From contig NZ_QEPT01000003.1 of assembly GCF_003252755.1 (NCBI RefSeq), positions 62,001 to 126,000 on the forward strand: a stretch of 64,000 nt of DNA, given 5' to 3'. Source of the stretch: Haemophilus parainfluenzae (GTDB lineage: Bacteria > Pseudomonadota > Gammaproteobacteria > Enterobacterales > Pasteurellaceae). Positions 49,958 through 59,839 of this stretch are shown in pieces. A program made the translations under genes and the position numbers. Numbering within the stretch: position 1 is the stretch's first letter; each line of letters begins with the position of its first letter. The notes under the pieces are model-generated. The model was not told the origin of the DNA. It searched no databases and saw only the letters and a list, made by a program, of their open reading frames with translations.

Positions 49958-51139
49958 ATGAAACGAATCACACGCTTTCCTACTCGCCCTAATATGGTAC
50001 AACAATTATTAGATGTAGGCTTTGATTACTATGATCTGCCTTCCTCTGATGGCTCCCATTATTGGTCGGACAATGTGGCATATGAATTTACCTTAGCGGA
50101 AATCGATCGTATTGAAGATGCCACCAACGAATTGCACGCGATGTGTATGGACTTTGTTGCCGATGAAGTGAAACAAGGTGATTATGCCCATTATCGCTTC
50201 ACCGATTTGCAGAAAAATCTGATTGAACAAACATGGGCTAAAAACGTACCGCACTTATATGGCCGTTTTGATTTTGGTTATGACGGTGAAAACCTCAAAA
50301 TGTTTGAATACAATGCCGATACGCCTACTTCTCTGCTTGAAGCTGCCGTGGTGCAATGGCAATGGTTAGAGCAAATTGAAGGCTTAGCACATCGTGACCA
50401 ATTTAATTGGATTCACGAAGAATTACTCAATCGCTTTCAGTTTATTCAACAGCAAACTGAGCTAAAAGATTTCCATTTTAGTGCCATGCAAGAAGCGGGG
50501 CGTGAAGATTGGGGCAATATTGATTACCTGGCGGATGTGGCTTACAACGCAGGTTGGCATATTCATCAGCTTGCTATTGAAGACGTGGGTTACGATAAAG
50601 ACAGTCAGCAATTCCTCGATCTGAATAATCAACCTATTGATTGTTTATTTAAGCTCTACCCACTTGAATGGATGACCACTACAGAATATGCGCCACACAT
50701 GCTTAACTCATCCACAATCTTTATTGAACCGGCGTGGAAATTACTATTAAGCAATAAAGTGCTATTAGCTAAATTATGGCAAAAGTACCCAAATCACCCA
50801 TTATTACTCCCTGCTTACTTTAGTAAACATGATATTACCGATCGCCAATCAATATGGGTGAAAAAACCGACTCTGGGCCGTGAGGGTGCCAATGTTTCTT
50901 ACTATGAAAAACGTAATGGTCTAGAATTTGCCGCCAAAGGCAGTGAACATTCTGCCTTTTACGATCAAGCAGGCTACATCTATCAACAAAAATTTGAACT
51001 GCCAAATTTTGATGGCATGTACCCTATGATTGGTTCTTGGATAGTGGGTGATGTGGCTTGTGGCATTGGATTGAGAGAAGATTTTACCCCAGTTACCGGC
51101 AATGATAGCCATTTCATTCCGCATTACTTTGTGGAATAA
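49958..51139 (+). CDS. ygiC: YgiC-like glutathionylspermidine synthase family ATP-grasp protein
   Basis: This 393-residue protein matches the synthetase half of glutathionylspermidine synthetase: pre-ATP-grasp segment, RFDFGYDGENLKMFEYNADTP and C-terminal WVKKPTLGREGANVSYYE (ATP grip). In E. coli, YgiC lacks demonstrated Gsp synthase activity; its ligand is unknown. It starts 2 bases after the ygiB-like stop and completes the conserved ygiBC pair. Confidence 0.9.
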   Translation: MKRITRFPTRPNMVQQLLDVGFDYYDLPSSDGSHYWSDNVAYEFTLAEIDRIEDATNELHAMCMDFVADEVKQGDYAHYRFTDLQKNLIEQTWAKNVPHLYGRFDFGYDGENLKMFEYNADTPTSLLEAAVVQWQWLEQIEGLAHRDQFNWIHEELLNRFQFIQQQTELKDFHFSAMQEAGREDWGNIDYLADVAYNAGWHIHQLAIEDVGYDKDSQQFLDLNNQPIDCLFKLYPLEWMTTTEYAPHMLNSSTIFIEPAWKLLLSNKVLLAKLWQKYPNHPLLLPAYFSKHDITDRQSIWVKKPTLGREGANVSYYEKRNGLEFAAKGSEHSAFYDQAGYIYQQKFELPNFDGMYPMIGSWIVGDVACGIGLREDFTPVTGNDSHFIPHYFVE

Positions 51140-51187
51140 AAACAACGCAAAAACTGACCGCACTTAACAGATAATAAGGAGATAAAT

Positions 51188-52333
51188 ATGTATCCATTTA
51201 GTTTTCAAAACCCTACTCGCATTGAATTTGGCCTCGATAAAGAAAAAGAGATGGGTAAATATATGCACGAATACGGTGCAAAAAAAGCCTTAATTATCTA
51301 TGGCAGTGAGCGTGTCAAACAATCTGGTTTATTTGAAGATGTGGCTAAAAGCTTACGTGAGTATGGCATTGAATACATTGAATGTGGTGGCGTAAAAAGC
51401 AACCCGACAATCAGCAAAGTCCGTGAAGCCGTTGCAATGGCAAAAGCCTTTGGTGCAGATAGTGTGTTGAGTATTGGTGGCGGCTCTTGCCTTGATAGTG
51501 CGAAAGCGATCGCAGCAGGTGCGTGCTATGACGGTGATACTTGGGACTTCTTTAAAGGCACACCGGTGCAAAAAGCATTAATGATTTTTGATGTAATAAC
51601 CCTTGCTGCAACAGGCAGTGAAATGAACTGGGGAGCCGTTATTACCAATGAAGAAACGCAGCAAAAATATTCAATTCACAGCAATCATTTATTCCCAAAA
51701 GTATCAGTCATTAACCCGAAATTGCAAGCGACCGTCAGCCGTGATTATTTAGTGTATTCTGCCGCAGATATTATTGCTCATTCTATTGAAGCCTATTTCA
51801 CGGCAGAATATCGTCCTGAAATTATTGATTTCTTAGTAGAAAGCAATATTAAAACCGTTATCCGTACGACTGAAATCCTGCTCAATGATCCACAAGATCT
51901 CAATGCTCGTGGTGAATTTGCCTGGGTTGCTACACTTGCGTTGAACGGTTTAACCCATTTAGGTATCTCACCTTACGGTTTCCCAAATCATATGATTGAG
52001 CATTCCATGAGTGCGATTTCAGATGTGCCACATGGTGCTGGCCTTTCCGTGATTATGCCTGCGTGGATGCAATGGTATCAATCTCAAAGACCGGCTCAAT
52101 TCAAACGCTTTGCTAAAGAAATATTTGGCTTAGATAATGCTGACGATGGTATTCAAGCCTTAAAAGCTTGGTTTGATAAAATCGGTACACCAACGAGTCT
52201 TGAACAACTTGGTATTGATGATGAAACCTTAGCTGAAATTATCGATAATGCGGTTCAAACTGCTATCAAGGCGAAAATGGATAAGATTTATACAAAAGAA
52301 GCTATTGAAGCAATTTTCACTTTAGCGAAGTAA
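51188..52333 (+). CDS. Iron-containing alcohol dehydrogenase (BdhA/YqhD-like)
   Basis: This 381-residue group III dehydrogenase begins MYPFSFQNPTRIEFG and has SIGGGSCLDSAKAIAAG (nucleotide loop) and iron ligands in DIIAHSIEAYF, HMIEHSMSAISDVPHGAGL. It is closer to BdhA/YqhD-type aldehyde reductases than to FucO in this window. Likely roles are removal of reactive aldehydes or mixed-acid fermentation; the substrate is unknown. AAGGAGATAAAT precedes the ATG. It follows ygiC in the same direction with an uptake core between. Confidence 0.88.
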   Translation: MYPFSFQNPTRIEFGLDKEKEMGKYMHEYGAKKALIIYGSERVKQSGLFEDVAKSLREYGIEYIECGGVKSNPTISKVREAVAMAKAFGADSVLSIGGGSCLDSAKAIAAGACYDGDTWDFFKGTPVQKALMIFDVITLAATGSEMNWGAVITNEETQQKYSIHSNHLFPKVSVINPKLQATVSRDYLVYSAADIIAHSIEAYFTAEYRPEIIDFLVESNIKTVIRTTEILLNDPQDLNARGEFAWVATLALNGLTHLGISPYGFPNHMIEHSMSAISDVPHGAGLSVIMPAWMQWYQSQRPAQFKRFAKEIFGLDNADDGIQALKAWFDKIGTPTSLEQLGIDDETLAEIIDNAVQTAIKAKMDKIYTKEAIEAIFTLAK

Positions 52334-52427
52334 TCTCTCATTCTCATAAAAAACAATATCCTAAAAGTTAAATAGGTAAGATAATCAATTTATATTATTC
52401 ATTTAAATTATTCAAATAGACCAATTT

Positions 52428-53234
52428 ATGCAAGTAACTTTATATAAATTCACTGAAAAATCTAGAAATACATATTCATTTCGTTGGACAAAAAAACACT
52501 ATGAATTTTGTATGGATAATGACATTTATCTTTCACATAAAGGAGAAAAAATTTATAAGGAAAAGAAATTCCTTATAACAAAAGGTACAAAAATTGAAAT
52601 TGAAGATAATGTTATTGCTGAACAATATTCAACAATGCCTGTTAGAAATTTTTCTAGTGTAGGCGCTTTTTCCCTTCCAACTTGTCACTTTTCATGTAAT
52701 GTAAAAATCGGGAGATTTTGCAGCATTGCATCTAATGTAAAAATTATGGCTGGAAGCCACCCATTAAATCGATTTACTACACATATGCTTACTTATAATG
52801 GAGAGTTTGATAAGTTTGCAGTAAGTGAATTTGGTAAAGAATGGGTATTAAAACCTATAAAAACCATTCCTGAGCCGCTAACTATTGGTAACGATGTTTG
52901 GATTGCAGAAGATGTGGTTTTAAAAGGAGGAATAACTATAGGCGATGGTGCAGTAATTGCAGCTAACTCAGTTGTCACAAAAGATGTGCCACCTTATGCC
53001 ATTGTTGGAGGGATTCCTGCAAGAATTATTCGATATAGATTTAGCCACGATGTTATCGATGAATTAATGAAAATCAAATGGTGGAACTACAACTATGTTG
53101 ATTTACCAGATAATCGTAAATGTGATGACATTGATTATTTTATTAATCAAATGAATATGATGATTTCTTCTGGTGAAATAAAAGAGCATACATATAAAAC
53201 ATTTAATTTGTCTGAGATATTCCGTTTTCTTTAA
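52428..53234 (+). CDS. Left-handed beta-helix acetyltransferase (CatB-like)
   Basis: This 268-residue protein has hexapeptide repeats of the xenobiotic/O-acetyltransferase type: IGRFCSIASNVKIMAGSHPL, IGNDVWIAEDVVLKGGITIG, GDGAVIAANSVVTKDVPPYA, VGGIPARIIRYRF. Such enzymes O-acetylate surface sugars or chloramphenicol-like substrates. The N-terminal 60 residues are a separate unrecognised segment. The gene is markedly more AT-rich than neighbours (judged by eye), lacks a clear ribosome site and has no uptake core, all fitting recent acquisition. Confidence 0.82.
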   Translation: MQVTLYKFTEKSRNTYSFRWTKKHYEFCMDNDIYLSHKGEKIYKEKKFLITKGTKIEIEDNVIAEQYSTMPVRNFSSVGAFSLPTCHFSCNVKIGRFCSIASNVKIMAGSHPLNRFTTHMLTYNGEFDKFAVSEFGKEWVLKPIKTIPEPLTIGNDVWIAEDVVLKGGITIGDGAVIAANSVVTKDVPPYAIVGGIPARIIRYRFSHDVIDELMKIKWWNYNYVDLPDNRKCDDIDYFINQMNMMISSGEIKEHTYKTFNLSEIFRFL

Positions 53235-53283
53235 TACGCTCTACACCTAAATGAATCTAAAAATATCTCAATTTATCAAACAA

Positions 53284-53323
53284 AAATTAACCGCACTTCA
53301 GTTACCCAAAGTGCGGTTAATTT
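53284..53323. terminator. Uptake-signal dyad terminator between acetyltransferase gene and rplA
   Basis: A 15-bp perfect stem (AAATTAACCGCACTT and its complement) with a 10-base loop between convergent genes. Confidence 0.85.
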
Positions 53324-53344
53324 GAATTAAGTTTTAACGCTTAA

Positions 53345-54034
53345 TTATAGTGAAGCTTGATCAACAGCCACACCAGCCCCCATAGTTGTAGAGATGCTTA
53401 CTTTCTTGATAAAGATACCTTTTGCAGTAGTTGGTTTTGCTTTGTTTAAAGCAGCCAATAACGCTTGAAGGTTTTCTTTTAATTGAACTTCAGAGAAGTT
53501 TGCTTTACCAATTGTTGTGTGGATGATACCGTTTTTATCGTTACGATAACGGATCTGACCAGATTTAGCATTTTTAACTGCTTCGGCAACGTTTGGTGTT
53601 ACGGTACCAACTTTAGGGTTTGGCATTAAACCACGTGGGCCTAATACTTGACCTAATTGACCAACAACACGCATTGCATCAGGAGAAGCGATAACAACGT
53701 CAAAGTTCATTTCGCCTTTTTTGATTTGCTCTGCTAAATCTTCCATACCTACTAAATCAGCGCCAGCTTCTTTAGCTGCATCTGCGTTAGCACCTTGGGT
53801 GAACACAGCTACGCGTACTTCACGACCAGTACCGTGTGGTAACACTGTTGCACCACGAACGTTTTGGTCTGATTTACGAGGATCGATACCTAAGTTTACT
53901 GCAACATCAACACTTTCAACGAATTTAGCTGTTGCGAATTGCTTTAATAACGCAATTGCTTCGTTGATTTCGTATGCTTTAGTAGAATCTACGCCAGCTT
54001 TGATTGCTTTCATTTTTTTAGTCAATTTAGCCAT
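53345..54034 (-). CDS. rplA: 50S ribosomal protein L1
   Basis: This 229-residue protein of the L1 stalk also represses its own operon by binding the rplK leader. [15 protein letters not shown] and the N-terminal [16 protein letters not shown] are typical. Strong GGAGG precedes the ATG. It is the last gene of rplK-rplA and is not followed by rplJL-rpoBC. Confidence 0.98.
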   Translation of the reverse strand: MAKLTKKMKAIKAGVDSTKAYEINEAIALLKQFATAKFVESVDVAVNLGIDPRKSDQNVRGATVLPHGTGREVRVAVFTQGANADAAKEAGADLVGMEDLAEQIKKGEMNFDVVIASPDAMRVVGQLGQVLGPRGLMPNPKVGTVTPNVAEAVKNAKSGQIRYRNDKNGIIHTTIGKANFSEVQLKENLQALLAALNKAKPTTAKGIFIKKVSISTTMGAGVAVDQASL

Positions 54035-54038
54035 CGTA

Positions 54039-54467
54039 TTATTCCTCCACCACTAAGCCCATTGAGCGAGCAGTACCAGCAATTGATTTCATTTTAGTTT
54101 CGATAGTCGCGCCAGTCATATCTGCTGCTTTAGTTTCAGCGATTTGACGAATTTGATCTAAAGTTACTTTACCCACTTTATCTTTGTTCGGTTTACCAGA
54201 ACCAGATTTGATACCTGCAGCTTTTTTCAATAATACTGCTGCTGGTGGAGTTTTAGTAATGAAAGTGAATGAACGGTCTGCATATACAGTGATAACAACT
54301 GGAATTGGTAAACCTTTTTCTAAGCTCTCAGTACGAGCGTTGAATGCTTTACAGAATTCCATGATGTTCACACCTTGTTGACCTAATGCAGGACCAACTG
54401 GTGGTGATGGGTTTGCCATACCAGCTGCAACTTGCAACTTAACGTATGCTTGGACTTTTTTTGCCAT
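54039..54467 (-). CDS. rplK: 50S ribosomal protein L11
   Basis: This 142-residue protein of the GTPase-associated centre is needed for RelA activation. [20 protein letters not shown] and the C-terminal rRNA-binding domain ([12 protein letters not shown]) are typical. AGAGGAAA precedes the ATG. Gap to rplA is 4 bases. Its leader has its own promoter and an L1-type feedback site. Confidence 0.98.
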   Translation of the reverse strand: MAKKVQAYVKLQVAAGMANPSPPVGPALGQQGVNIMEFCKAFNARTESLEKGLPIPVVITVYADRSFTFITKTPPAAVLLKKAAGIKSGSGKPNKDKVGKVTLDQIRQIAETKAADMTGATIETKMKSIAGTARSMGLVVEE

Positions 54468-54486
54468 TTTTTAGTTTCCTCTAAAT

Positions 54487-54514
54487 GGGTGATAACGCCG
54501 AAATCGGCTCCCCT
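54487..54514 (-). promoter_or_regulatory. L1 translational operator in rplK leader
   Basis: The leader RNA (minus strand) reads GGGGAGCCGATTTCGGC then GTTATCACCC: a GGG/CCC outer stem, an asymmetric internal loop, a GCCG/CGGC inner stem and the conserved GAGCC element. The E. coli L11 leader has the same layout (GTGGGAGCC ... GGCTTAACCAC), which mimics the L1 site on 23S rRNA. Located 20 bases before the rplK ATG. Confidence 0.78.
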
Positions 54515-54530
54515 GTTAATGAAAGGCTGT

Positions 54531-54559
54531 ATTTTAATTAATCAGCCTCGAAATTTCAA
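54531..54559 (-). promoter_or_regulatory. Sigma70 promoter of rplK-rplA
   Basis: On the minus strand TTGAAA (complement of 54554-54559), 17-base spacer, TAAAAT (complement of 54531-54536). Located between the nusG terminator and the L1 operator, so rplKA is an independent unit. Confidence 0.75.
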
Positions 54560-54582
54560 GCAGAAAAACTACTCGAAAAACA

Positions 54583-54608
54583 ACCGCACTTTATTTTTTA
54601 AGTGCGGT
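54583..54608 (-). terminator. Uptake-signal dyad terminator of nusG
   Basis: ACCGCACTT and AAGTGCGGT pair over an 8-base loop; the minus strand then reads TGTTTTTCG. It separates secE-nusG from rplK-rplA. Confidence 0.82.
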
Positions 54609-54638
54609 CATTAAATTTCTTATTTTGGAAAAGGGAAA

Positions 54639-55196
54639 TTAACGTGTTTTTTCCACTTGACCAAATTCAAGCTCAACTGGTGTTGCACGACCGAAGATAG
54701 ATACAGACACTTTTAAGCGGCCTTTTTCGTAATCCACTTCTTCAACCGTACCATTAAAGTCAGCAAATGGACCTTCTGTCACACGTACTTCTTCACCTGG
54801 TTGATATTCTTTACGATGACGTGGTTTTTCAGCACTTTGCTCTAAACGATTTAAAATTAAATCTGCTTCACGTTTAGAAATTGGCGCAGGCTTATCTGGT
54901 GTACCACCGATAAAGCCCATTACACGTGGTACGCTTTTCACTAAGTGCCATGTGTCATCATTCATTGCCATTTCAACTAATACATAGCCAGGGAAGAATT
55001 TACGTTCGCTTTTACGACGTTTACCTGCTACGTTTTCAACGACTTCTTCAGTAGGCACTAACACTTCGCCAAACTGATCTTCCATTTGTTGTTGTTTGAT
55101 ATATTCACGCAATGTGATTGCAACACGACTCTCAAAGCCTGAGAATGCTTGCAATACATACCAACGTTTTTTGGATATGTTTTCAGTTTCGCTCAT
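54639..55196 (-). CDS. nusG: Transcription factor NusG
   Basis: This 185-residue elongation factor links RNA polymerase to Rho or the ribosome. NGN domain: [50 protein letters not shown] domain: [21 protein letters not shown]. It starts 1 base after the secE stop (TAAAATG), so the two genes are coupled. Confidence 0.97.
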   Translation of the reverse strand: MSETENISKKRWYVLQAFSGFESRVAITLREYIKQQQMEDQFGEVLVPTEEVVENVAGKRRKSERKFFPGYVLVEMAMNDDTWHLVKSVPRVMGFIGGTPDKPAPISKREADLILNRLEQSAEKPRHRKEYQPGEEVRVTEGPFADFNGTVEEVDYEKGRLKVSVSIFGRATPVELEFGQVEKTR

Positions 55197-55197
55197 T

Positions 55198-55614
55198 TTA
55201 GAATCTCAAATCAGTTAAGAAGTTAATCAATGCAATGATAATTGAATCAATTGCCCAGAAGAATAAAGAGGTAAGCACGGTTACCCCAATAACGATTAAA
55301 GTTGTTTGACGTGTTTCTGCACGAGTTGGCCATACCACTTTACGACCTTCAACTTTTGCTTCGCTAAAGAATGTACGGGCTTTTGTACCTTGGTTAGTAA
55401 TTGCAGCGAAACCAAAGGCAATTAATAAGGCGACAACTACGCCAACTACACGCACAGGTAAAGAAAAGGCTTCTTTAAAATAAATGTTACCAATCGCTGC
55501 AGCGGTAAAAAATGCCACAGAAAGAATCCAAAGAAGCGTGTTTAAGCCTTTTGATTTTCCTTCTACGACTTGTTCTTGGTCGTGTTTCTTTTTCTCAACA
55601 ATTTCAGTTGCCAT
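55198..55614 (-). CDS. secE: Preprotein translocase subunit SecE
   Basis: This 138-residue subunit of the SecYEG channel has three membrane helices; the conserved cytoplasmic segment [20 protein letters not shown] precedes the last helix. It is slightly longer than E. coli SecE (127). First gene of secE-nusG, 121 bases downstream of clpX's stop on the other side. Confidence 0.95.
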   Translation of the reverse strand: MATEIVEKKKHDQEQVVEGKSKGLNTLLWILSVAFFTAAAIGNIYFKEAFSLPVRVVGVVVALLIAFGFAAITNQGTKARTFFSEAKVEGRKVVWPTRAETRQTTLIVIGVTVLTSLFFWAIDSIIIALINFLTDLRF

Positions 55615-55735
55615 AAGTGAATCCGTATAAAATAAGGGATAAATAATTTTTAAATTAATTTTAGAACGTGCGATTGTAGCATTTTCTTTCGGGATTGCCT
55701 ATGAAAAATATTAGAAAAAACAACCGCACTTTCTG

Positions 55736-56974
55736 TTAATTTTTATATTCGAGTTTTGGTGGTTTGTTATCAACGATGGTTTCTTCATCCACAATCACTT
55801 TTTGCAAGTTTTCAATTGAAGGTAAATCATACATCGTATCTAACAATACAGCCTCAACGATTGATCGTAAACCACGTGCACCGGTTTTACGTTCAAGGGC
55901 TTTTTTCGCCATCGCTTTCAATGCTTCTGGGGTGAATTCAAGTTCCACATCTTCTAAGCCAAATAATGCTTGATATTGTTTGGTCAGTGCATTTTTCGGT
56001 TGAGTAAGGATCTGAATCAACGCTTCCTCATCTAATTCGCTTAATGGTGCAATCATCGGAAGACGACCAATAAATTCTGGAATTAAACCGAATTTCATTA
56101 AATCATCCGGCTCAACTTGACGGAATAATTCAGAAAGATTTTCTTTGTCTTCTTCTTTCTCTACTTTTGCATCAAAACCAATTCCAGTATCCGTTTGTGT
56201 ACGCTTACCGATAATTTTATCTAAGCCAGCAAATGCCCCACCACAAATAAAGAGGATTTTTGAGGTATCCACTTTCAACATTTCTTGTTGAGGGTGTTTA
56301 CGTCCACCTTGTGGCGGTACAGATGCGATAGTGCCTTCAATTAATTTCAATAAGGCTTGTTGCACACCTTCACCAGACACATCGCGAGTAATAGACGCAC
56401 CTTCTGATTTACGGCTGATTTTATCAATTTCATCAATATAGATAATGCCCTGCTCTGCTTTTTCCGTATCGTAATCACAGTTTTGCAATAATTTTTGCAG
56501 AACATTTTCCACGTCTTCGCCCACATAACCGGCTTCAGTTAACGTCGTCGCATCGGCCATAGCAAAAGGCACATTCAAACGACGCGCCAAGGTTTGTGCT
56601 AATAAGGTTTTACCGCTACCTGTTGGACCGATTAACAAGATGTTACTTTTACCTAATTCCACATCATTGCTTTGGTGGTTCGTGCGTAAACGTTTATAGT
56701 GATTATAAACCGCCACTGACAAGACTTTTTTCGCATAATCTTGCCCAATCACATAATCATCTAAGTGCGCACGAATTTCGTGCGGTGTCGGTAATTTTTC
56801 TTCAACGGCCAGTTCGCTAGGTGTTTCGATTTCTCCACTGTCTTCCAACATACTGTGGCAAAGCTCGATACACTCGTTACAAATATAACCATCTGTACCC
56901 GCAATTAATTTACCTACTTCACTTTTTTCTCTTCCGCAGAAAGAACAGTGAAGATCGTTATCATTTGTTGTCAT
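55736..56974 (-). CDS. clpX: ATP-dependent protease ATPase ClpX
   Basis: This 412-residue AAA+ unfoldase has an N-terminal zinc-binding domain (CSFCGREK ... CNECIELC), Walker A GPTGSGKT, Walker [13 protein letters not shown] loop GGRKHPQQE, and the ClpP-docking IGF loop in DTGIGFDAK. It starts 9 bases after clpP with AAGGA upstream. The order tig-clpP-clpX is that of most gammaproteobacteria; lon does not follow. Confidence 0.97.
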   Translation of the reverse strand: MTTNDNDLHCSFCGREKSEVGKLIAGTDGYICNECIELCHSMLEDSGEIETPSELAVEEKLPTPHEIRAHLDDYVIGQDYAKKVLSVAVYNHYKRLRTNHQSNDVELGKSNILLIGPTGSGKTLLAQTLARRLNVPFAMADATTLTEAGYVGEDVENVLQKLLQNCDYDTEKAEQGIIYIDEIDKISRKSEGASITRDVSGEGVQQALLKLIEGTIASVPPQGGRKHPQQEMLKVDTSKILFICGGAFAGLDKIIGKRTQTDTGIGFDAKVEKEEDKENLSELFRQVEPDDLMKFGLIPEFIGRLPMIAPLSELDEEALIQILTQPKNALTKQYQALFGLEDVELEFTPEALKAMAKKALERKTGARGLRSIVEAVLLDTMYDLPSIENLQKVIVDEETIVDNKPPKLEYKN

Positions 56975-56983
56975 GTTAAATCC

Positions 56984-57565
56984 TTAACGTTTAATCAACA
57001 CATCGTCCACTAAGCCGTAAGCTTTTGCTTCTTCTGCCGACATAAAGTTGTCACGATCGGTGTCTTTTTCGATACGCTCGATGCTTTGACCTGTATGGAA
57101 AGCAAGACGCTCGTTTAAGGTTTGTTTAATTTTTAAAATTTCTTGCGCGTGGATCTGAATATCTGATGCTTGTCCACGGAAACCACCTAACGGTTGGTGA
57201 ATCATCACTCGTGCATTCGGTAATGCAGCTCGTTTTCCTGCTGCACCTCCTGCAAGTAAAAATGCGCCCATTGAGCAAGCTTGACCAATGCAAAGAGTAC
57301 GCACATCCGGTTTAATAAATTGCATGGTATCGTAAATTGCCATACCCGCAGTCACTGAACCGCCCGGTGAGTTAATATAAATATTGATGTCTTTTTTCGG
57401 ATCTTCTGATTCTAAGAAAAGTAGCTGTGCCACGATCAAATTTGCCATATGATCTTCTACTTCACCATTCAAGAAGATCACGCGCTCTTTTAATAGGCGG
57501 GAATAAATGTCGTACGAACGTTCACCACGAGAGGTTTGTTCGACAACCATAGGAATTACACTCAT
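56984..57565 (-). CDS. clpP: ATP-dependent Clp protease proteolytic subunit
   Basis: This 193-residue serine protease has the complete triad: Ser98 in [11 protein letters not shown], His123 in [11 protein letters not shown] and Asp172. Length and motif spacing match E. coli ClpP after its propeptide. AGGGG precedes the ATG. It is upstream of clpX in the same unit. Confidence 0.98.
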   Translation of the reverse strand: MSVIPMVVEQTSRGERSYDIYSRLLKERVIFLNGEVEDHMANLIVAQLLFLESEDPKKDINIYINSPGGSVTAGMAIYDTMQFIKPDVRTLCIGQACSMGAFLLAGGAAGKRAALPNARVMIHQPLGGFRGQASDIQIHAQEILKIKQTLNERLAFHTGQSIERIEKDTDRDNFMSAEEAKAYGLVDDVLIKR

Positions 57566-57630
57566 TTTTGCCCCTAAATATGTGCTAAAAAATCGGGCAA
57601 TATTCTACCCGAAAATCAGTAAAAACAAAA

Positions 57631-57663
57631 TGCGGTCGCTTTTCATTTAAAAAAACGACCGCA
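57631..57663 (-). terminator. Uptake-signal-derived terminator of tig
   Basis: TGCGGTCG pairs with CGACCGCA over a 17-base T/A-rich loop; the minus strand continues TTTTGTTTTTACT. One arm keeps a full uptake core and the other (ATGCGGT) has decayed by one base. Confidence 0.75.
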
Positions 57664-57709
57664 CTTTTCGATGATATACCTGTGAATTTAATTCACTTTC
57701 TATCAATTA

Positions 57710-59008
57710 TTATGCTTGTGGATTCATGATCTCATCAAATGAAGACGCTTTTTCAGTCACTTGAGCTTTAGCAAGAACGGCATCAACTGCTTGTTCTTCT
57801 AATACTACATTGCGAATGTTGTTCATTAACTCTTCATTTTTGCTGTAATATTCAACTACTTCAGCTGGTTGTTCGTAAGCAGAAGCGATATCCGCGATCA
57901 TTGCTTTCGCACGTTCTTCATCCGCTTTCAATTCGTTTGATTTGATCACTTCAGAGAATAATAAACCAACTTGAACACGACGTTTTGCATCAGCTTCAAA
58001 TAATTCAGGTGGTAATTGTGCAGCTTGTTGTGCATTGCCACCGAAACGTTGTGCTGTTTGGTTACGTAATACATTGATTTCTTCTTCTACTGCAGAAGCT
58101 GGAACATCAATTGGGTTTTGTTCGATTAAACCGTTGATTACTTGTTGTTTAACGCGAGAAACTAATGCGTTTTTCAATTCACGTTCCATGTTTTTACGGA
58201 TTTCTGCACGTAAATCCGCCACAGTTTTGGTGTTTGGACCAAATTTAGCAACGAACTCATCGGTTAATTCTGGTAATTCCATTTCTTCTACTTTTTTCAA
58301 GGTGATCGCAAATTTCGCGTCTTTACCTTTTAAGTTTTCAGAATGGTATTCTGCTGGGAAAGTCACATTGATATCGAATTGTTCACCTGCTTTGTGACCT
58401 ACAATGCCCTCTTCAAAACCAGGGATCATACGACCTTGGCCCATGAATAGAACGAAATCAGTCGCTTTACCGCCTTCGAATTCTTCGCCATCTACTGAAC
58501 CAACGAAGTCGATGGTTACACGAGAATCTGCTTCCGCTGCTGCTTTGCTTTCAACCCAAGTTGCTTGTTGTTTACGTAATACATCGATCATTTTATCGAT
58601 ATCTGCTTCAGTGATTTCAACAGTTGGTTTCTCAACTTTGATGTTTTCTAAGCCTTTTAATTCAACTTCTGGGTATACTTCGAAAGTTGCAGTGAATGAT
58701 AAATCTTTACCAGGTTCGAACGTTTCGATAGCGAAAGTTGGACGACCTGCGATGTTGATTTTCTCAGCGATTACTGCGTCAAAGAAATGACGTGGTAATA
58801 AATCGTTTAATACATCTTGACGGATTGATGCGCCAAAACGTTGTTCAATGATGTGAGCTGGTACGTGACCTTTACGGAAACCATCAACACGTACATTTTT
58901 TGCTGCACGTTTGAATTCTTCACGAGTTGCTTTTTCTACAGCTTCAGCTGGAACGGTGATCGTCACACGACGCTCTAAACCTTGAGTTGTTTCAATATTT
59001 AATGACAT
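57710..59008 (-). CDS. tig: Trigger factor
   Basis: This 432-residue ribosome-bound chaperone and prolyl isomerase has the ribosome-binding [17 protein letters not shown] near residues 43-59, an FKBP-type domain ([19 protein letters not shown]) and a C-terminal chaperone arm. The start is the ATG at 59008, with GAGG upstream; a reading four codons longer begins with TTG. It heads tig, clpP, clpX, but a terminator-like hairpin follows it. Confidence 0.97.
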   Translation of the reverse strand: MSLNIETTQGLERRVTITVPAEAVEKATREEFKRAAKNVRVDGFRKGHVPAHIIEQRFGASIRQDVLNDLLPRHFFDAVIAEKINIAGRPTFAIETFEPGKDLSFTATFEVYPEVELKGLENIKVEKPTVEITEADIDKMIDVLRKQQATWVESKAAAEADSRVTIDFVGSVDGEEFEGGKATDFVLFMGQGRMIPGFEEGIVGHKAGEQFDINVTFPAEYHSENLKGKDAKFAITLKKVEEMELPELTDEFVAKFGPNTKTVADLRAEIRKNMERELKNALVSRVKQQVINGLIEQNPIDVPASAVEEEINVLRNQTAQRFGGNAQQAAQLPPELFEADAKRRVQVGLLFSEVIKSNELKADEERAKAMIADIASAYEQPAEVVEYYSKNEELMNNIRNVVLEEQAVDAVLAKAQVTEKASSFDEIMNPQA

Positions 59009-59183
59009 TTGTAACCTCAATTAATGTTGCACTCGGTAAAAACCACACCGAACACGTTATTGTTTATAAAAATAAAAAACCGCCAAATTATAGCGAAAGA
59101 AAATCAAACAGTCGATAGAAACCGGAAAATTCAATAGAAAACCAGCTAAAATTGCACAATTTATCAACAAATTTGAATAAAGA

Positions 59184-59216
59184 AAAAAGTGCGGTAAAAA
59201 ATAACCGCACTTTTTA
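59184..59216 (-). terminator. Uptake-signal dyad terminator of LysM/BON gene
   Basis: AAAAAAGTGCGGT pairs with ACCGCACTTTTT over an 8-base loop, 6 bases after the stop. Confidence 0.85.
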
Positions 59217-59221
59217 TCGAA

Positions 59222-59662
59222 TTATAAACCTTTCGGTAAACGAATTTTTTGACCTGGGAAAATCTTATCCGCGTCTTTAATCACTTCTTTGTTCGCTTCA
59301 ACGATAGCGGTATATTTCACGCCATTTCCATAAGCTTTCTCAGCGATTTTCCACAAGGTGTCACCTTTTTGGATTACATAGAATGTTTCATCACTGCCTA
59401 AGGTTTCACCGTTATTGATGCTTGCATCGCTTGTTACTGAGTGGATACCTTGAATGTTACCCGCCATTAATACTGCTTTTTCTAATGCCGCTGCAGTTGA
59501 TGCTACACCTTGGATATTTGCTACACCATTTTCCACGGTAACAGATAAGTTTTCCACACCTGGATTGTCTTCTGCGATGTGTTGAGTCACTGCTTTAGAC
59601 GCATCTTCTTCTTTAGAGAAAACTTTCTTACCAATGTCACTGACAAAATCAAATAAACCCAT
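59222..59662 (-). CDS. kbp: BON-LysM protein, Kbp/YgaU homologue
   Basis: This 146-residue protein has an N-terminal MGLFDFVSDIGKKVF, a BON domain (LSVTVENGVANIQGVASTAAALEKAVLMAGNI) and a C-terminal LysM domain (FYVIQKGDTLWKIAEKAYG, IFPGQKIRLP). E. coli Kbp (YgaU, 149 residues) binds potassium in the cytoplasm and has the same order and length. No signal peptide is seen. Single-gene unit with its own terminator. Confidence 0.9.
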   Translation of the reverse strand: MGLFDFVSDIGKKVFSKEEDASKAVTQHIAEDNPGVENLSVTVENGVANIQGVASTAAALEKAVLMAGNIQGIHSVTSDASINNGETLGSDETFYVIQKGDTLWKIAEKAYGNGVKYTAIVEANKEVIKDADKIFPGQKIRLPKGL

Positions 59663-59839
59663 TTTAAAGTTCCTTTTGTATGTTTGTTTAAGGGGTTATT
59701 ACGATACTGAAATTCCCTTCAGAAGTCCATAAACCAGAGTGTAAAGCTATGTAAATATTTCAAGAAAACCGATCTAAAATTGACCGCACTTTGATAGAAT
59801 ACGCCGATTTTTAATTTACTCACTCAGAAAGGAAAAATT

